A stretch of 64,000 bases of DNA from Deltaproteobacteria bacterium. Its GTDB lineage: Bacteria; Myxococcota_A; UBA9160; UBA6930. Positions within the stretch are counted from its first letter, which is position 1, and each line of letters begins with the position of its first letter. The translations under genes were made by a program, and so were the position numbers. Of this stretch, positions 1-8,983 are shown in pieces. Under the pieces are notes generated by a model that saw only the letters and a list, made by a program, of their open reading frames with translations, was not told where the DNA came from and did not search any database. The stretch is taken from NCBI GenBank assembly GCA_016875395.1, contig VGRF01000025.1:1-64000 (forward strand). The letters are read 5' to 3'.

Positions 1-56
1 TCCGCCTCGCGCAGAATCTTCACCATCTGCTCTTCCGTAAACCGACTCTTCTTCAT
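1..56 (-). CDS. IS3-family transposase OrfA, 5' end only
   Basis: The minus strand reads ATG at 56 and runs off the left edge after about 18 codons. The peptide begins MKKSRFTEEQMVKILREA, which is the typical N-terminus of the small helix-turn-helix OrfA (transposase_8 type) of IS3-family elements. OrfA binds the element ends and is usually fused to the OrfB integrase by programmed frameshifting. Only the first part of the HTH domain is visible, so intactness cannot be judged. A short inverted repeat (GGCTTCC near 60, GGAAGCC near 77) sits just upstream of the start. I could not identify a convincing terminal inverted repeat or target duplication. Confidence 0.75.
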   Translation of the reverse strand, partial: MKKSRFTEEQMVKILREA

Positions 57-96
57 GGGGGCTTCCTTTCCGTCGGAAGCCATTCTCTCTCAAGAA

Positions 97-378
97 TCAG
101 TCGGTCCGAGAATCGGCCAGCAGGTCAGCGCGACGTGCAAACGCTTGAACTGCCTGGACGATTGGAATCGCGCTGAGAACACCGAGCGCGAGCAAGCCCC
201 AACCTGGAACGGGGTAGTCCGAGCCGAGGCGGTCGAACACGGCTAGCGCTGTGGCGGCTGACCACTGGGCGACAAACGTCGCGGCACGGCGAACTTGTGG
301 AACCAGCGCGAGGATGACTCCGCCGACGACCGTCGCGATCACACCATTTCTGATTGGATGAGTTTCCCGGTCTGCCAA
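97..378 (-). CDS. small membrane protein of unknown function
   Basis: Ninety-three residues starting MADRETHPIRNGV. Two hydrophobic stretches (about residues 13-28 and 58-76) separated by a polar linker predict a two-pass inner-membrane protein. Local GC is clearly lower than in the rest of the window, and the gene lies next to an IS3 transposase start, so it may belong to an acquired or recently rearranged segment. I do not recognise the family. A competing reading frame overlaps it (125-457), but its arginine- and serine-rich translation looks like a shadow. The stretch from 379 to 594 holds no gene I can support. Confidence 0.5.
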   Translation of the reverse strand: MADRETHPIRNGVIATVVGGVILALVPQVRRAATFVAQWSAATALAVFDRLGSDYPVPGWGLLALGVLSAIPIVQAVQAFARRADLLADSRTD

Positions 379-594
379 TCTGCAATCCGGCTTCGCGTAC
401 CCGCAGGAAGGAATTCACCGTTCCGCGGGCAGTCTGTCCGCTTGATTGGCTCGGCACAACGGGCCGGATCAGACTCGCGGGGCCGGAAACGACTGCCGCC
501 AGCTTTACAGGTACACGCGAAACCGTGCACGGAGCCGGACCACCGTGTGCGTGCGGCGCGTTGGACCAGCCTTAGCTCTTTACCCTTTTCGCTC

Positions 595-630
595 TTGACC
601 TAGATGCGAATCTAGAGCGAAAATCCCTCC
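595..630 (+). promoter_or_regulatory. promoter with LexA-like operator before imuA
   Basis: TTGACC (595-600) and GAAAAT (619-624), 18 bp apart, make a plausible sigma-70 promoter. Over the -10 side lies CGAATCTAGAGCGAAAAT (607-624). Positions 11803-11820, before dnaE2, are identical to it at 17 of 18 bases. The core is a direct repeat GAAT-N7-GAAA, reminiscent of the GAAC-N7-GAAC (GTTC-N7-GTTC) LexA box known from alphaproteobacteria. The element ends 6 nt before the imuA ATG, so the transcript would be leaderless or nearly so. The assignment to LexA is inference, since no lexA gene is in the window. Confidence 0.6.
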
Positions 631-1620
631 ATGCTCTCACCCCCCAAGAGAGCCATCGCGCTCGGCGCGGTGGGCGGCGTCTCTTCGCGCGCGGCGGCTG
701 GCTCGGCGAGCCGGTCCGCCGCGTGCGGGGAGCCCGACGGCGGCGAACCCCTCGAATGCGCTCCTGAGAGCGCGGCGGACCCGGAGGCGAACGATGCGTG
801 GGATCCTCGAACCGGCGATGAGCTCGTCATTCAACGCGGCGAAGTGCGCACCTACGCGCTTCGTGCGCTGGACGGCGCGCGCGAAGCGGCGCGAAGCAGC
901 GCCGAGGCCATCGCTCGGCGACTGCACGGAGAGCGCGAGCAGGAAGCTCGGCTCACCGCCCTACTCCACGACCTGCGCGCCGACGTTCAGGCCGGGGGCG
1001 CCCCTCAGCTAAGCGCGGCGCGGCTCGCGACGGGCCTGCCCGCGGTCGATCAGCTGCTCGGCGGCGGCTTCCCACGCGGGCGGCTCGCCGAGATTGCGGG
1101 GCCGCTTTCCGCGGGCCGCACCTCGCTCGCGCTCGCGCTGCTCGCCGAAACCACGCGGCGCGGCGCGCTCGCGAGCGTGATCGACATCGCCGACGCCTTC
1201 GACCCGAGCTCCGCCCACGCGGCGGGCGTCGATCTCGCGCGCGTGCTCTGGGCACGACCGCTCGCGGTGGCCGAAGCGCTGCGCTGCGCCGAGCACGTGC
1301 TCAGCGCGGGTGGCTTCGAGCTCGTGCTCGTCGACCTCGCCTTCGCCGCCGCGCGCGAAAGCCCGCGCATTCCCGATGCCGCGTGGCCGCGCCTGCGCAA
1401 GCACGCCGCCAGCGCGAGCGCAGGCCTCGTGCTGCTCACGCGCGACCGCCTCGCCGGCGCCTCCGCCGATCTCGCGCTCGAGCTCGCCAGCGCGCGCGCC
1501 TGTTTCGCCGCGCAGCCCGCCTGGCTCGAAACACTCGAAGGCCACGTCCACCTCGTCCGCAACCGCGCCGGCCCGACGAGCGCCGCGCGCATCCGCTTCG
1601 CGCACACCGCCGCCGCGTGA
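631..1620 (+). CDS. imuA: ImuA, RecA-like component of translesion synthesis
   Basis: The 329-residue product has a RecA/SulA-like core from about residue 125. It contains a glycine-rich stretch (QLLGGGFPRGRLAEIAGP) and a degenerate P-loop in which GPLSAGRTSL has arginine in place of the usual lysine. In the ImuA-ImuB-DnaE2 mutasome this protein couples the error-prone polymerase to recombination-type DNA. The first 100 or so residues are low-complexity and may be partly untranslated, but the ATG at 631 lies right behind the shared operator and I prefer it. imuB follows after an 80-nt gap. Identification rests on core sequence plus the neighbours imuB and dinB. Confidence 0.8.
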   Translation: MLSPPKRAIALGAVGGVSSRAAAGSASRSAACGEPDGGEPLECAPESAADPEANDAWDPRTGDELVIQRGEVRTYALRALDGAREAARSSAEAIARRLHGEREQEARLTALLHDLRADVQAGGAPQLSAARLATGLPAVDQLLGGGFPRGRLAEIAGPLSAGRTSLALALLAETTRRGALASVIDIADAFDPSSAHAAGVDLARVLWARPLAVAEALRCAEHVLSAGGFELVLVDLAFAAARESPRIPDAAWPRLRKHAASASAGLVLLTRDRLAGASADLALELASARACFAAQPAWLETLEGHVHLVRNRAGPTSAARIRFAHTAAA

Positions 1621-1700
1621 AGGCGCGCGATCCCTAACAACCCACCGCCAGGAGAAAGCGGCCACGCTTCCAAGCAGTCGCCCCGCCTCACCCCCACCCC

Positions 1701-3677
1701 ATGCGCCCCCCGCGCGACACCGAAATCGAGCGCGCGTTCCCGAGTGCCGAGGAACGCGAGGCGAGCGCTCACGCCGAAACCAAGAAGCGAAGCGCCGCCC
1801 CAACCCAGCAACGCGCACCTGACGACGAAACGCGTGCTCGATGGGAGCCGCAAGCCGCGAGCGCCCAAGCAGGTACGGGCTCGATGCGTGACGCGGCGCG
1901 CAGCGAGCCGGAGTCCGCGGAGGCGAGCGAAGCCAAAGAAAAACCGCGGCCACGTCACGACGAGACTCAGCCCGGCGGTGGTGATTCCACAAAACACCTC
2001 GCTCCCTGCAGGCCACCGGCCGCGGCGCGCATCGCCTGCCTGCTCGTCCCCGCTCTCCCCCTCGCCGCGGAGTTACGCGCGGATCCCGAGCTGCGCGGTC
2101 GCGCGCTCGCGATCGCGTCGGCGCCGGGGCCGCGCGGCGAGGTGATCGCGTGCTCGCCTGAAGCGCTCCGCGCGGGCGTGCGCGTGGGCAGCGGCGTCGT
2201 GCACGCGCGCGCGGCTTGCGCGCAGCTCGCGGTGCGCGTGCTCTCGCCTGCGCGCGAGCGCGCCGCGCGCGAAGCGCTGCTCGACGCCGCGCTCGCCTGC
2301 GCGCCCCGCGCCGAGCTGGCGCCGCCGGCGACCGGCTTTCACGCCGCCGAAGCCGCCGTGTTCGTCGACGCGCGCGGCGTCACCTCGCTCCATCGCAGCG
2401 AGGCCGGCTTCGCGGCCGCGCTCGCCGCGTACGCCGATAAGCTCGGCTTGGCCGCGCACGTCGCCATCGCCAGCACCCGCGGCACCGCGCTGATCGCCGC
2501 GCGCCTGTTGGCGGCGACTCCGGCACACGGCGCCAGCGAGTGCAGAGCGCGCGTCATCGCCGCCGGAGAAGACGCGGAGTTTCTCGCTCCGCTCTCGCTC
2601 GACCTGCTGGGCCCGGAAGATGCGCTCAGCGACGCGCTCTCGCGCTTCGGCCTGCGGCGCGTGGGCGACTTGTTACGGATTCCCGAGCGCGCGCTGGTGA
2701 ACCGCCTCGGCCCCTCGCTCCTGCCGCTACTCGCGCTCGCACGCGGCGAGGACTCGGCGGCGCCGCCGCGCGCGCCGGATGCGGCGCTGTTCGAGGAAGG
2801 CAGCGACCTCGAGGCGCCCGTCGCGCAGCTGGAGCCGCTGCTGTTCGTGCTGCGCGGCCTGCTCGCGCGGCTCGCCGACAGGCTCGCGAGCCGCGGCCTC
2901 GCGTTCGGCGAGATCGGCCTCGCGCTCGCGCTCGACGGCGGCGGGCGCGACGAGCGCACGCTCGGCCTCGCCGCGCCCACGCGCGACGTGCGCGTGCTCT
3001 TGCGCATCGCCGCGCTCGCGCTCGAAGCCACGCCGCCGCGCGCCGCCGTCGACGCGATCTCCGTAACGACTCGCGGCGCCGAGCTGCGCGGCGACCAGCT
3101 CGACTTCTTCGCACCCGCCGGCCCCGCGCCCGCCGCGCTCAGCCGCACGCTCGCCGAGCTCGCTGCGCTGTGCGGAGAGGGTCGCGTCGGCGCCCCCGCA
3201 CTCGCGAACGCGCACCGCCCCGACGCGTTCGCGCTCGCGCCGTTCGTGCTGCCCGCGAGCGCAGCGCGCAGCGAGGCCGCGCCACGACGGCGCGGTGATC
3301 GCGCGCGCGCGGAGTCGCGTGCGCGCCCCATCGCGGAGAACGCCGCGAGCGGCGCGCCGCACTGCAGCGATCTCGCGAGCGCGCCGCAGCCCCGCGCCGA
3401 TCTCGCCGCCCCACGCGCCCCTGCCGTGCGCGCGCTGCGCCCGCCGCTTGCCGCTGCGGTTCGCAGTGCGCGCGGCGCACCGCAGTGGGTGCAGAGCGCA
3501 CTCGCGAACGGCGAGGTGCTGCGCTGCGCCGGCCCGTGGCGCACCACCGGCCAGTGGTGGAGCGAGGAGCGCTACGCATTCGACCACTACGACGTCGCGA
3601 CCGCCGACGGCGCCGTCTTCCGCCTGCGCCGCGACCTGCTGCACGAGCGCTGGGAGATCGATGGGGTGTTCGATTGA
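1701..3677 (+). CDS. imuB: ImuB, Y-family polymerase-like mutasome protein
   Basis: The Y-family-like core starts near residue 110 (RIACLLVPALPLAAELR). The acidic DxD motif of active Y-family polymerases is absent at this point, as expected of ImuB, which acts as an adaptor between the beta clamp and DnaE2 rather than as a polymerase. The C-terminus (GPWRTTGQWWSEERYAFDHY, then RLRRDLLHERWEIDGVFD) is the typical ImuB end. The N-terminal 110 residues are charged, low-complexity and include a copy of a dispersed repeat at 1896-1937. The true start could therefore be the in-frame ATG at 1884, or lie even later at a non-ATG codon. Confidence 0.85.
   Translation: MRPPRDTEIERAFPSAEEREASAHAETKKRSAAPTQQRAPDDETRARWEPQAASAQAGTGSMRDAARSEPESAEASEAKEKPRPRHDETQPGGGDSTKHLAPCRPPAAARIACLLVPALPLAAELRADPELRGRALAIASAPGPRGEVIACSPEALRAGVRVGSGVVHARAACAQLAVRVLSPARERAAREALLDAALACAPRAELAPPATGFHAAEAAVFVDARGVTSLHRSEAGFAAALAAYADKLGLAAHVAIASTRGTALIAARLLAATPAHGASECRARVIAAGEDAEFLAPLSLDLLGPEDALSDALSRFGLRRVGDLLRIPERALVNRLGPSLLPLLALARGEDSAAPPRAPDAALFEEGSDLEAPVAQLEPLLFVLRGLLARLADRLASRGLAFGEIGLALALDGGGRDERTLGLAAPTRDVRVLLRIAALALEATPPRAAVDAISVTTRGAELRGDQLDFFAPAGPAPAALSRTLAELAALCGEGRVGAPALANAHRPDAFALAPFVLPASAARSEAAPRRRGDRARAESRARPIAENAASGAPHCSDLASAPQPRADLAAPRAPAVRALRPPLAAAVRSARGAPQWVQSALANGEVLRCAGPWRTTGQWWSEERYAFDHYDVATADGAVFRLRRDLLHERWEIDGVFD
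1896..1937 (+). repeat. dispersed GC-rich repeat, copy inside the imuB N-terminal extension
   Basis: The core GCGCGCAGCGAGCCGGAGTC is followed by CGCGGAGGCGAGCGAAGCC and closely matches the reverse complement of 57045-57089. The upstream CAAGCAGGTACGGG (from 1866) matches the GCAGGTCGGCC part of other copies. All other copies in the window are intergenic. This suggests that the first 80 or so codons assigned to imuB may in fact be untranslated, or that the repeat has been absorbed into the gene. Confidence 0.5.
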
Positions 3678-3735
3678 GGCCGGTGCGACGACGCCCCCAT
3701 TCCGCGGCCCCTTCTCCGGATCCTACTCTCCCCTC

Positions 3736-4968
3736 GTGACCGCCCACTCCCGCACGATCCTGCACGCCGACATGGACGCCTTCTACGCGTCCATCGAGCA
3801 GCGCGACGACCCCGCGCTGCGCGGGCGCCCGGTGATCGTGGGCGGCACGAGCGCGCGCGGCGTCGTGTCGGCCGCCAGCTACGAGGCGCGCAAGTTCGGC
3901 GTGCGCAGCGCGATGCCGGGCTTCGAAGCGCGCCGGCTGTGCCCCGACGGCGTGTTCCTGCGCGGCGACATGACGAAGTACGCGCGCGAGTCGAAGCGCA
4001 TCTTCGCGATCTTCGAGCGCTTCACGCCCGCCGTGGAGGGGCTTTCGCTCGACGAGGCATTCCTCGATCTCACGGGCACCGAGCGCTTGTTAGGGACGGC
4101 GCGCGCCGTGGGCGAGCGCCTGCGGCGCGAGGTGCGCGCGGAGACCGGGCTCGCGGTTTCGGTGGGCATCGCGCCGGTGAAGATGGTCGCGAAGATCGCG
4201 AGCGATTCGGCCAAGCCCGACGGCCTGCGCGAGGTCGCCCCTGGCGAAGTGCGCGCGTTCCTCGACCCGCTGCCGGTGGGGCGCCTATGGGGCGTCGGCG
4301 CCGTCGCCGAAGCGCGGCTCACGAAGCTCGGCCTGCGCACGATCGGCGATCTCGCGCGGCTCGATCGCGAGCGCGCGCACGCATGGCTCGGCGACTGGGG
4401 AGTGGCGATGGCGCGGCTCGCGCGCGGCGAGGACGTGCGCGACGTCGAGCCCTATCGCGACGCCGTCTCGATGAGCGAGGAGAACACGTTCGCGGGCGAC
4501 GTGAGCGACCGCGCGGTGCTCGACGCCGCGATCCTCGCGCATGCGGACTCGGTGGCGCGCCGCTTGCGCAAGAGCGGCGAGCAAGGCCGCACGGTCGTGC
4601 TGAAGTTGAAGCTCGCGCGTCGCGTCGCCGCGGGCCCACGCGGCTACCCGCTGCTCACGCGCCGCGCCACGCTCCTCCAGCCGACCGACGACGGCGACGT
4701 CATCGCGACCACGGCGCGCCAGTTGTTGCGGGAATCCGGGCTCGCGGAGCCCGTGCGCCTGCTCGGCGTCGGCGTGACGAACCTCGCACCTGCGAACCCC
4801 GAGCAACTCGCGCTCGGCGCGGACGGCGAGGCGCGCACGAAGCGCGCGAGCCTCAACAAGGCGCTCGACGCGCTCGCGGACCGCTTCGGCAAGCACGCCG
4901 TCCACCGCGCCGAACAGGCCGACGTGAGTCGCGCCGCGCTCTCGGATCAGATCAAGCGCGGCGAATGA
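3736..4968 (+). CDS. dinB: DNA polymerase IV (DinB)
   Basis: A complete 410-residue Y-family polymerase. The first catalytic motif is HADMDAFYASIEQ, with Asp12 as metal ligand, and the second is SLDEAFLDLTG, with Asp106 and Glu107. Helix-hairpin-helix and little-finger regions follow at the expected length. The GTG at 3736 places the motif at the usual distance from the N-terminus. It follows imuB by 58 nt on the same strand, so it may be co-transcribed as part of the SOS mutagenesis set. No copy of the imuA/dnaE2 operator-like element is visible before it. The gene ends 2 nt before the inverted-repeat element at 4971. Confidence 0.9.
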   Translation: MTAHSRTILHADMDAFYASIEQRDDPALRGRPVIVGGTSARGVVSAASYEARKFGVRSAMPGFEARRLCPDGVFLRGDMTKYARESKRIFAIFERFTPAVEGLSLDEAFLDLTGTERLLGTARAVGERLRREVRAETGLAVSVGIAPVKMVAKIASDSAKPDGLREVAPGEVRAFLDPLPVGRLWGVGAVAEARLTKLGLRTIGDLARLDRERAHAWLGDWGVAMARLARGEDVRDVEPYRDAVSMSEENTFAGDVSDRAVLDAAILAHADSVARRLRKSGEQGRTVVLKLKLARRVAAGPRGYPLLTRRATLLQPTDDGDVIATTARQLLRESGLAEPVRLLGVGVTNLAPANPEQLALGADGEARTKRASLNKALDALADRFGKHAVHRAEQADVSRAALSDQIKRGE

Positions 4969-4970
4969 GC

Positions 4971-5137
4971 CTAGAACCCATCTCAAAATTCCTCCCGTCG
5001 CCGGGCGCGCGTCTTTGTCCGTCTGGCTTCGTTGCGCTTCGCTCGAAGTATCGACGGATACGCCTTCGCTCGCGCGCCTCGCCAGCCGGCCAAATCCGCG
5101 CGCCGGGCTCGGTCCGGAATTCCGAGATGGGTTCTAG
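4971..5137. repeat. 167-bp element with terminal inverted repeats (MITE-like)
   Basis: The ends at 4971-4992 and 5116-5137 are inverted copies matching at 20 of 22 positions and both terminate in CTAG. A second, inner inverted pair is GC-rich (around 4999-5011 and 5098-5108). The element fills the whole gap between the convergent genes dinB and the serine hydrolase, and its right end contains the stop codon of the latter. It encodes nothing. It could be a non-autonomous transposable element or a long bidirectional terminator structure. No second copy was seen in the window. Confidence 0.6.
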
Positions 5138-7017
5138 TAGCGCGTCGGGTTCGAGAGCAGGCCCCAGTTCCACGCGAACCACGCGAGCGCGAGGAACGCG
5201 AGCGCGGGCAGCGCGCGGCCCAGGCGGCGCCAGCGCGAGAGCGAGGGATCGCGAAGCGCGCGCCAGCCGAGTGGAAGGCACGCGAGCGAGAGCGCCGCCG
5301 CGACCCACAGCAAGCCCACCGCCACGAGCAGGGGCGTGTCGTTCCCGCTCGAGAATCGCCAGAACGCGCTCGCTGCCGAGCCCGAAAACGCGAGGATCGC
5401 GGCGAACGCACCGAGCCAGAGCGCCGCGGTGGCGGTGAAGAGCGCGCGCTGGGTGAGCGGGCGCGGCGGTGCGGGCGCGGCGCGGAACGAACGGCGCGCG
5501 ACGAGGCCCGCGAGTGGCGCCACGAGAGTGACGAGAACCACCGCGAGCGCGGGCAGCAGCACCGAGAGCGAGAAGCGCAGCGTGTCGACGAAGCGCGCCC
5601 GCTCGAACGTCAGGCCTGGGAACCACGGCAGGACGTGCGTGACTCGCCCGGGCTCGTCGCGCGCGAACTCGATCTCGAGCTCGCCGTCCTCGGAGCGGAA
5701 CCGATACGGCGCGACTTCCCGCCACGTGCGCGTGTTGCCCGCCGCGTCCGTCAGCCCTTCGCCTTCGATGCGATGAGCGTCCCGCGCCGTCACGCGCGTT
5801 TGCGAGAGCAGGCCGAGTACGCGCATCAGCGAGCGATCCGAGCGTCGCGTCGTCATGTACGTGCCCGCGACTTCGTGCGCGTGGCCGGGCTCGATCGCGA
5901 CGGCGTGCTCGCGGCGGCGCTCCGCGAAGTAGCGCTTCACGAGCGCGGGCACGAGCGCCTGGCGCAGCAAACGCCCGCCGTTGCCGAGGCTGTTCTGCGC
6001 GACGAACACCCCGAAGCCGTGCTCGGGCGAGACGGCCAGCTCGCTGTGGAAGTACGAGAGGTCGCCGCCGTGCCCTAACAAGCGCACGCCGTGCGGGCGC
6101 GACTCCATGATCGCGAGGCCGAGCGCGTTGCCGGCGACCGTCACCTGCGGCTCCAGCCAGCGCGCAAACGCATCGTGCGAAAGGACGCGCGCGCCGTCGA
6201 GCTCTCCGCGGCCGAGCAGCATGCGCATGAAGCGCGTCATCGCGGCGCCGCTCGCGGTGAGCGCACCTGCGGGCGCATCGTGGATGAACTCGAACGGCCC
6301 CGGCGGCTGCGACGCGACCGCGTAGCCCTGCGACATGCGCGCGGCGAACCGCGCTGGCAGCGGCTGCTCGAAGGTCGCGTCCATCGCGAGCGGCGCGAAC
6401 ACGCGCTCCGCCACGAGCTGCTCGAAAGGGGCGCCGCTCTGGCGCTCCGCGATCGCGCCCGCGAGCGCGACGCCGTAGTTCGAGTACGACGGCCACTTCT
6501 CAGGCTCGAACGTGCGCCCCGGAAGATGCGTGCGCACGAACTGCGCGAGCGGCGGCACGGGCACCGGCGAGCCGAGATTGCGCAAGCGTTGCTCGAATCC
6601 CGCGCGATGCGTGAGCAGCTGGCGCAGCGTGACGGGCTTCCCGAACGCGGGTGGAATCTCGAAGTCGAGGTACGCGTTCGCGTCCGCATCGAGATCGAGC
6701 TCGCCCTTCTCATCGAGCTGCAGCACCGCCAGCGCCGTGAACAGCTTGCTGATCGACGCCATCCGAAAGTACGTGTTCTCGTCCACGGCGATGCGCTTCG
6801 CGATGTCGGCGAAGCCGTAGCCCTTCACGAACGCGACCTCGCCGCCCGCGACGACGCCGACGACCGCGCCCGCGACGTCGTTCTTCGCGAGCTCCGCCTC
6901 CACGATGCCGTCGACGAACGGCTCGAGATCCGCGCGCGACGGAACGGGGCGCGCTTGCGCGAGCCCGTGCGATGCGAGGATCAAGCACGCCGCCGCCGCG
7001 AGGAAGCCGTTCTTCAT
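5134..7017 (-). CDS. serine beta-lactamase-like hydrolase with C-terminal membrane domain
   Basis: The class C beta-lactamase/CubicO fold shows the Ser88-x-x-Lys91 motif (SISK), Tyr178-Ser-Asn180, and a late HGG (GHGGDLSYF). A signal peptide occupies residues 1-20 or so (MKNGFLAAAACLILASHGLA). After about residue 460 come four hydrophobic segments, so the catalytic domain is probably periplasmic and tethered to the inner membrane. Such proteins are usually esterases, peptidases or D-aminohydrolases, not resistance enzymes, and the substrate is unknown. I use the ATG at 7017 because it starts the signal peptide; an upstream in-frame ATG at 7050 exists. The stop lies inside the inverted-repeat element. 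Confidence 0.8.
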   Translation of the reverse strand: MKNGFLAAAACLILASHGLAQARPVPSRADLEPFVDGIVEAELAKNDVAGAVVGVVAGGEVAFVKGYGFADIAKRIAVDENTYFRMASISKLFTALAVLQLDEKGELDLDADANAYLDFEIPPAFGKPVTLRQLLTHRAGFEQRLRNLGSPVPVPPLAQFVRTHLPGRTFEPEKWPSYSNYGVALAGAIAERQSGAPFEQLVAERVFAPLAMDATFEQPLPARFAARMSQGYAVASQPPGPFEFIHDAPAGALTASGAAMTRFMRMLLGRGELDGARVLSHDAFARWLEPQVTVAGNALGLAIMESRPHGVRLLGHGGDLSYFHSELAVSPEHGFGVFVAQNSLGNGGRLLRQALVPALVKRYFAERRREHAVAIEPGHAHEVAGTYMTTRRSDRSLMRVLGLLSQTRVTARDAHRIEGEGLTDAAGNTRTWREVAPYRFRSEDGELEIEFARDEPGRVTHVLPWFPGLTFERARFVDTLRFSLSVLLPALAVVLVTLVAPLAGLVARRSFRAAPAPPRPLTQRALFTATAALWLGAFAAILAFSGSAASAFWRFSSGNDTPLLVAVGLLWVAAALSLACLPLGWRALRDPSLSRWRRLGRALPALAFLALAWFAWNWGLLSNPTRY

Positions 7018-7090
7018 GCGGGAATCCTGCGCGCGCGAAGCCGCTGTCAATCGCGCTCGCGCGCTCGATGCGAGTGGTTACGGTGCCGCG

Positions 7091-8905
7091 ATGACTGCCG
7101 CCGCGATCTCCGAAGAACGCAGCGCCGCCCACGGCGTGCGCTGGAACCTCTCCCATCTCTATGAGGAGCCTGCGCGCGCCGCGATCGACCGCGACCTCGC
7201 GGCTTCGCTCGCTGCCGCGAACGCCTTCGCCGCGCGCTACCGCGGCCGCGTCGCGCAGCTCGGCGCGCGCGAGCTCGCCGAGTCCGTCGACGCGTACGAA
7301 GCCGCGCTGAAGCCGGCGTCGCGCGCGGGCGCGTACGCCTCACTGCAGTTCGCCGCGGACACGCAGACGCCCGCGCACGGCGCCCTCGTGGCGCACGTGC
7401 AGGAGAAGGGCACCGAGGTGCGCAACGCGCTGCGCTTCTTCGAGCTCGAGTGGATCGCGGTCGACGCCGCGCGTGCCGAGTCGTTGTTGGCGGACCCCGC
7501 GCTCGCGAAGCGCCGCCACTATCTGGCCGCCGCGCGCCGCTATCGGCCCCACGTCCTCAGCGAAGCCGAGGAGCGCATCCTCGACGAGACCGCGAACCAG
7601 GGCTCGCGCGCGTGGTCGCGCCTGTTCGACGAAACGGTGGCCAGCCTGCGTTTCACGCCGGTGCTCGCGGGCAAGCCCGAGGAGCGCGGGCTCGAAGAGA
7701 CGCTCGCGCTGCTCTACGACGCACGCCGCGAACGCCGGCAAGCGGGCGCCGCCGCGCTCACCGAGGGCCTCCGGAACAGCTCGCGCGTGATCGCGTTCGC
7801 GCTGAACACGCTCGTCGCGAGCAAGGCCACCGAGGACCGGCTGCGCAAGTACGCCGGTATGATGGACGAGCGGCATCTCGCGAACGAGATCGAGGCCACC
7901 TCGGTCGACGCGCTGATGAGCGCCTGCGAGCGCGCCTTCCCGCTCGTGCAGCGCTACTACCGGCTCAAGGCGAAGCTGTTAGGGATTCCGCAGCTCGCCG
8001 ACTACGACCGCTACGCCCCGCTCTTCGAAGAGAAGCGCGCGCGCAGCTGGGCGGAGGCGCGAGACATCGTCCTGCGCAGCTACCGCGCCTTCTCGCCCGA
8101 GATCGCGAACATCGCTTCACGCTTCTTCGCGGGCGACTGGATCGACGCCGAGGTGCGTCCCGGCAAGAGCGGCGGCGCGTTCTGCGCGACCACGCTGCCC
8201 GAGCTCCACCCTTACGTGCTGATGAGCTTCACGGGCGAGTCGCGCGACGTGATGACCCTCGCGCACGAGCTCGGTCACGGCGTGCACTCTGTGCTTGCCG
8301 AGCCGTGCGGCCTGCTCGAGCAGCAAGCGCCGCTCACCACCGCCGAGACCGCGAGCGTGTTCGGCGAGATGCTCGTGTTCCGCGCGCTGATGAAGGAAGA
8401 GAGCGACCCGAAGGCGCGCCTCGCGCTGCTGTGCGGAAAGCTCGAGGACGCGTTCGCCACGGTGTTCCGCCAGGTCGTGCTCACCCGCTTCGAGGAGAAG
8501 CTCCACGCCGCGCGCCGCAGCGAGGGCGAGCTGCCGGCGGCGCGCATCAACGCGCTCTGGCTCGAAGCCAATGCGCCGATGCACGGCGACGCCGTCGCGC
8601 TGAGCGACGACTACGCCTGGTGGTGGCTCTACATCGGCCACTTCGTGCACTCGCCCTTCTACTGTTACGCCTACGCCTTCGGCGAGCTGCTCGTGCTCGC
8701 CTTGTTGGGGCGCTACGACGCCGAGGGCGCGCCTTTCATCGCGAAGTACCGCGCGCTGCTCGCCGCCGGCGGCAGCGAGACGCCGAGCGTGCTGCTCGCG
8801 CGCGTCGGCCTCGACGTAACGGACGCGAAGTTCTGGGACGGCGGCATCGCGGTGATCGAGGGGATGGTCGCGCAGGCGGAGGCGCTCAGCGCTCAGATCG
8901 GATGA
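7091..8905 (+). CDS. pepF: M3-family oligoendopeptidase F-like metallopeptidase
   Basis: The 604-residue product has the zinc-binding motif His392-Glu-Leu-Gly-His396 in MTLAHELGHGVHS. A downstream glutamate (around TTAETASVFGEM) supplies the third ligand, as in oligoendopeptidase F and other M3B enzymes. These are cytoplasmic zinc peptidases that cut short peptides. The ATG at 7091 gives the N-terminus typical of the family (HGVRWNLSHLYEE). The gene is divergent from the serine hydrolase, sharing a gap of about 70 nt. It is full length and shows nothing broken. Confidence 0.88.
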   Translation: MTAAAISEERSAAHGVRWNLSHLYEEPARAAIDRDLAASLAAANAFAARYRGRVAQLGARELAESVDAYEAALKPASRAGAYASLQFAADTQTPAHGALVAHVQEKGTEVRNALRFFELEWIAVDAARAESLLADPALAKRRHYLAAARRYRPHVLSEAEERILDETANQGSRAWSRLFDETVASLRFTPVLAGKPEERGLEETLALLYDARRERRQAGAAALTEGLRNSSRVIAFALNTLVASKATEDRLRKYAGMMDERHLANEIEATSVDALMSACERAFPLVQRYYRLKAKLLGIPQLADYDRYAPLFEEKRARSWAEARDIVLRSYRAFSPEIANIASRFFAGDWIDAEVRPGKSGGAFCATTLPELHPYVLMSFTGESRDVMTLAHELGHGVHSVLAEPCGLLEQQAPLTTAETASVFGEMLVFRALMKEESDPKARLALLCGKLEDAFATVFRQVVLTRFEEKLHAARRSEGELPAARINALWLEANAPMHGDAVALSDDYAWWWLYIGHFVHSPFYCYAYAFGELLVLALLGRYDAEGAPFIAKYRALLAAGGSETPSVLLARVGLDVTDAKFWDGGIAVIEGMVAQAEALSAQIG

Positions 8906-8983
8906 GCTCCTGCTCCAGCGCCGAGCGAGTCCGCGGAGCTCGGCGCGGGCCAACCCAGCAAGCCCAAGCCGGCCGCGACGCCT

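Noticed and set aside
1009-2016. 335-residue minus-strand frame over imuA and the imuB start
   Set aside because: Arg/Ala/Gly-rich composition and no domain pattern, while the plus-strand frames have clear ImuA/ImuB motifs.
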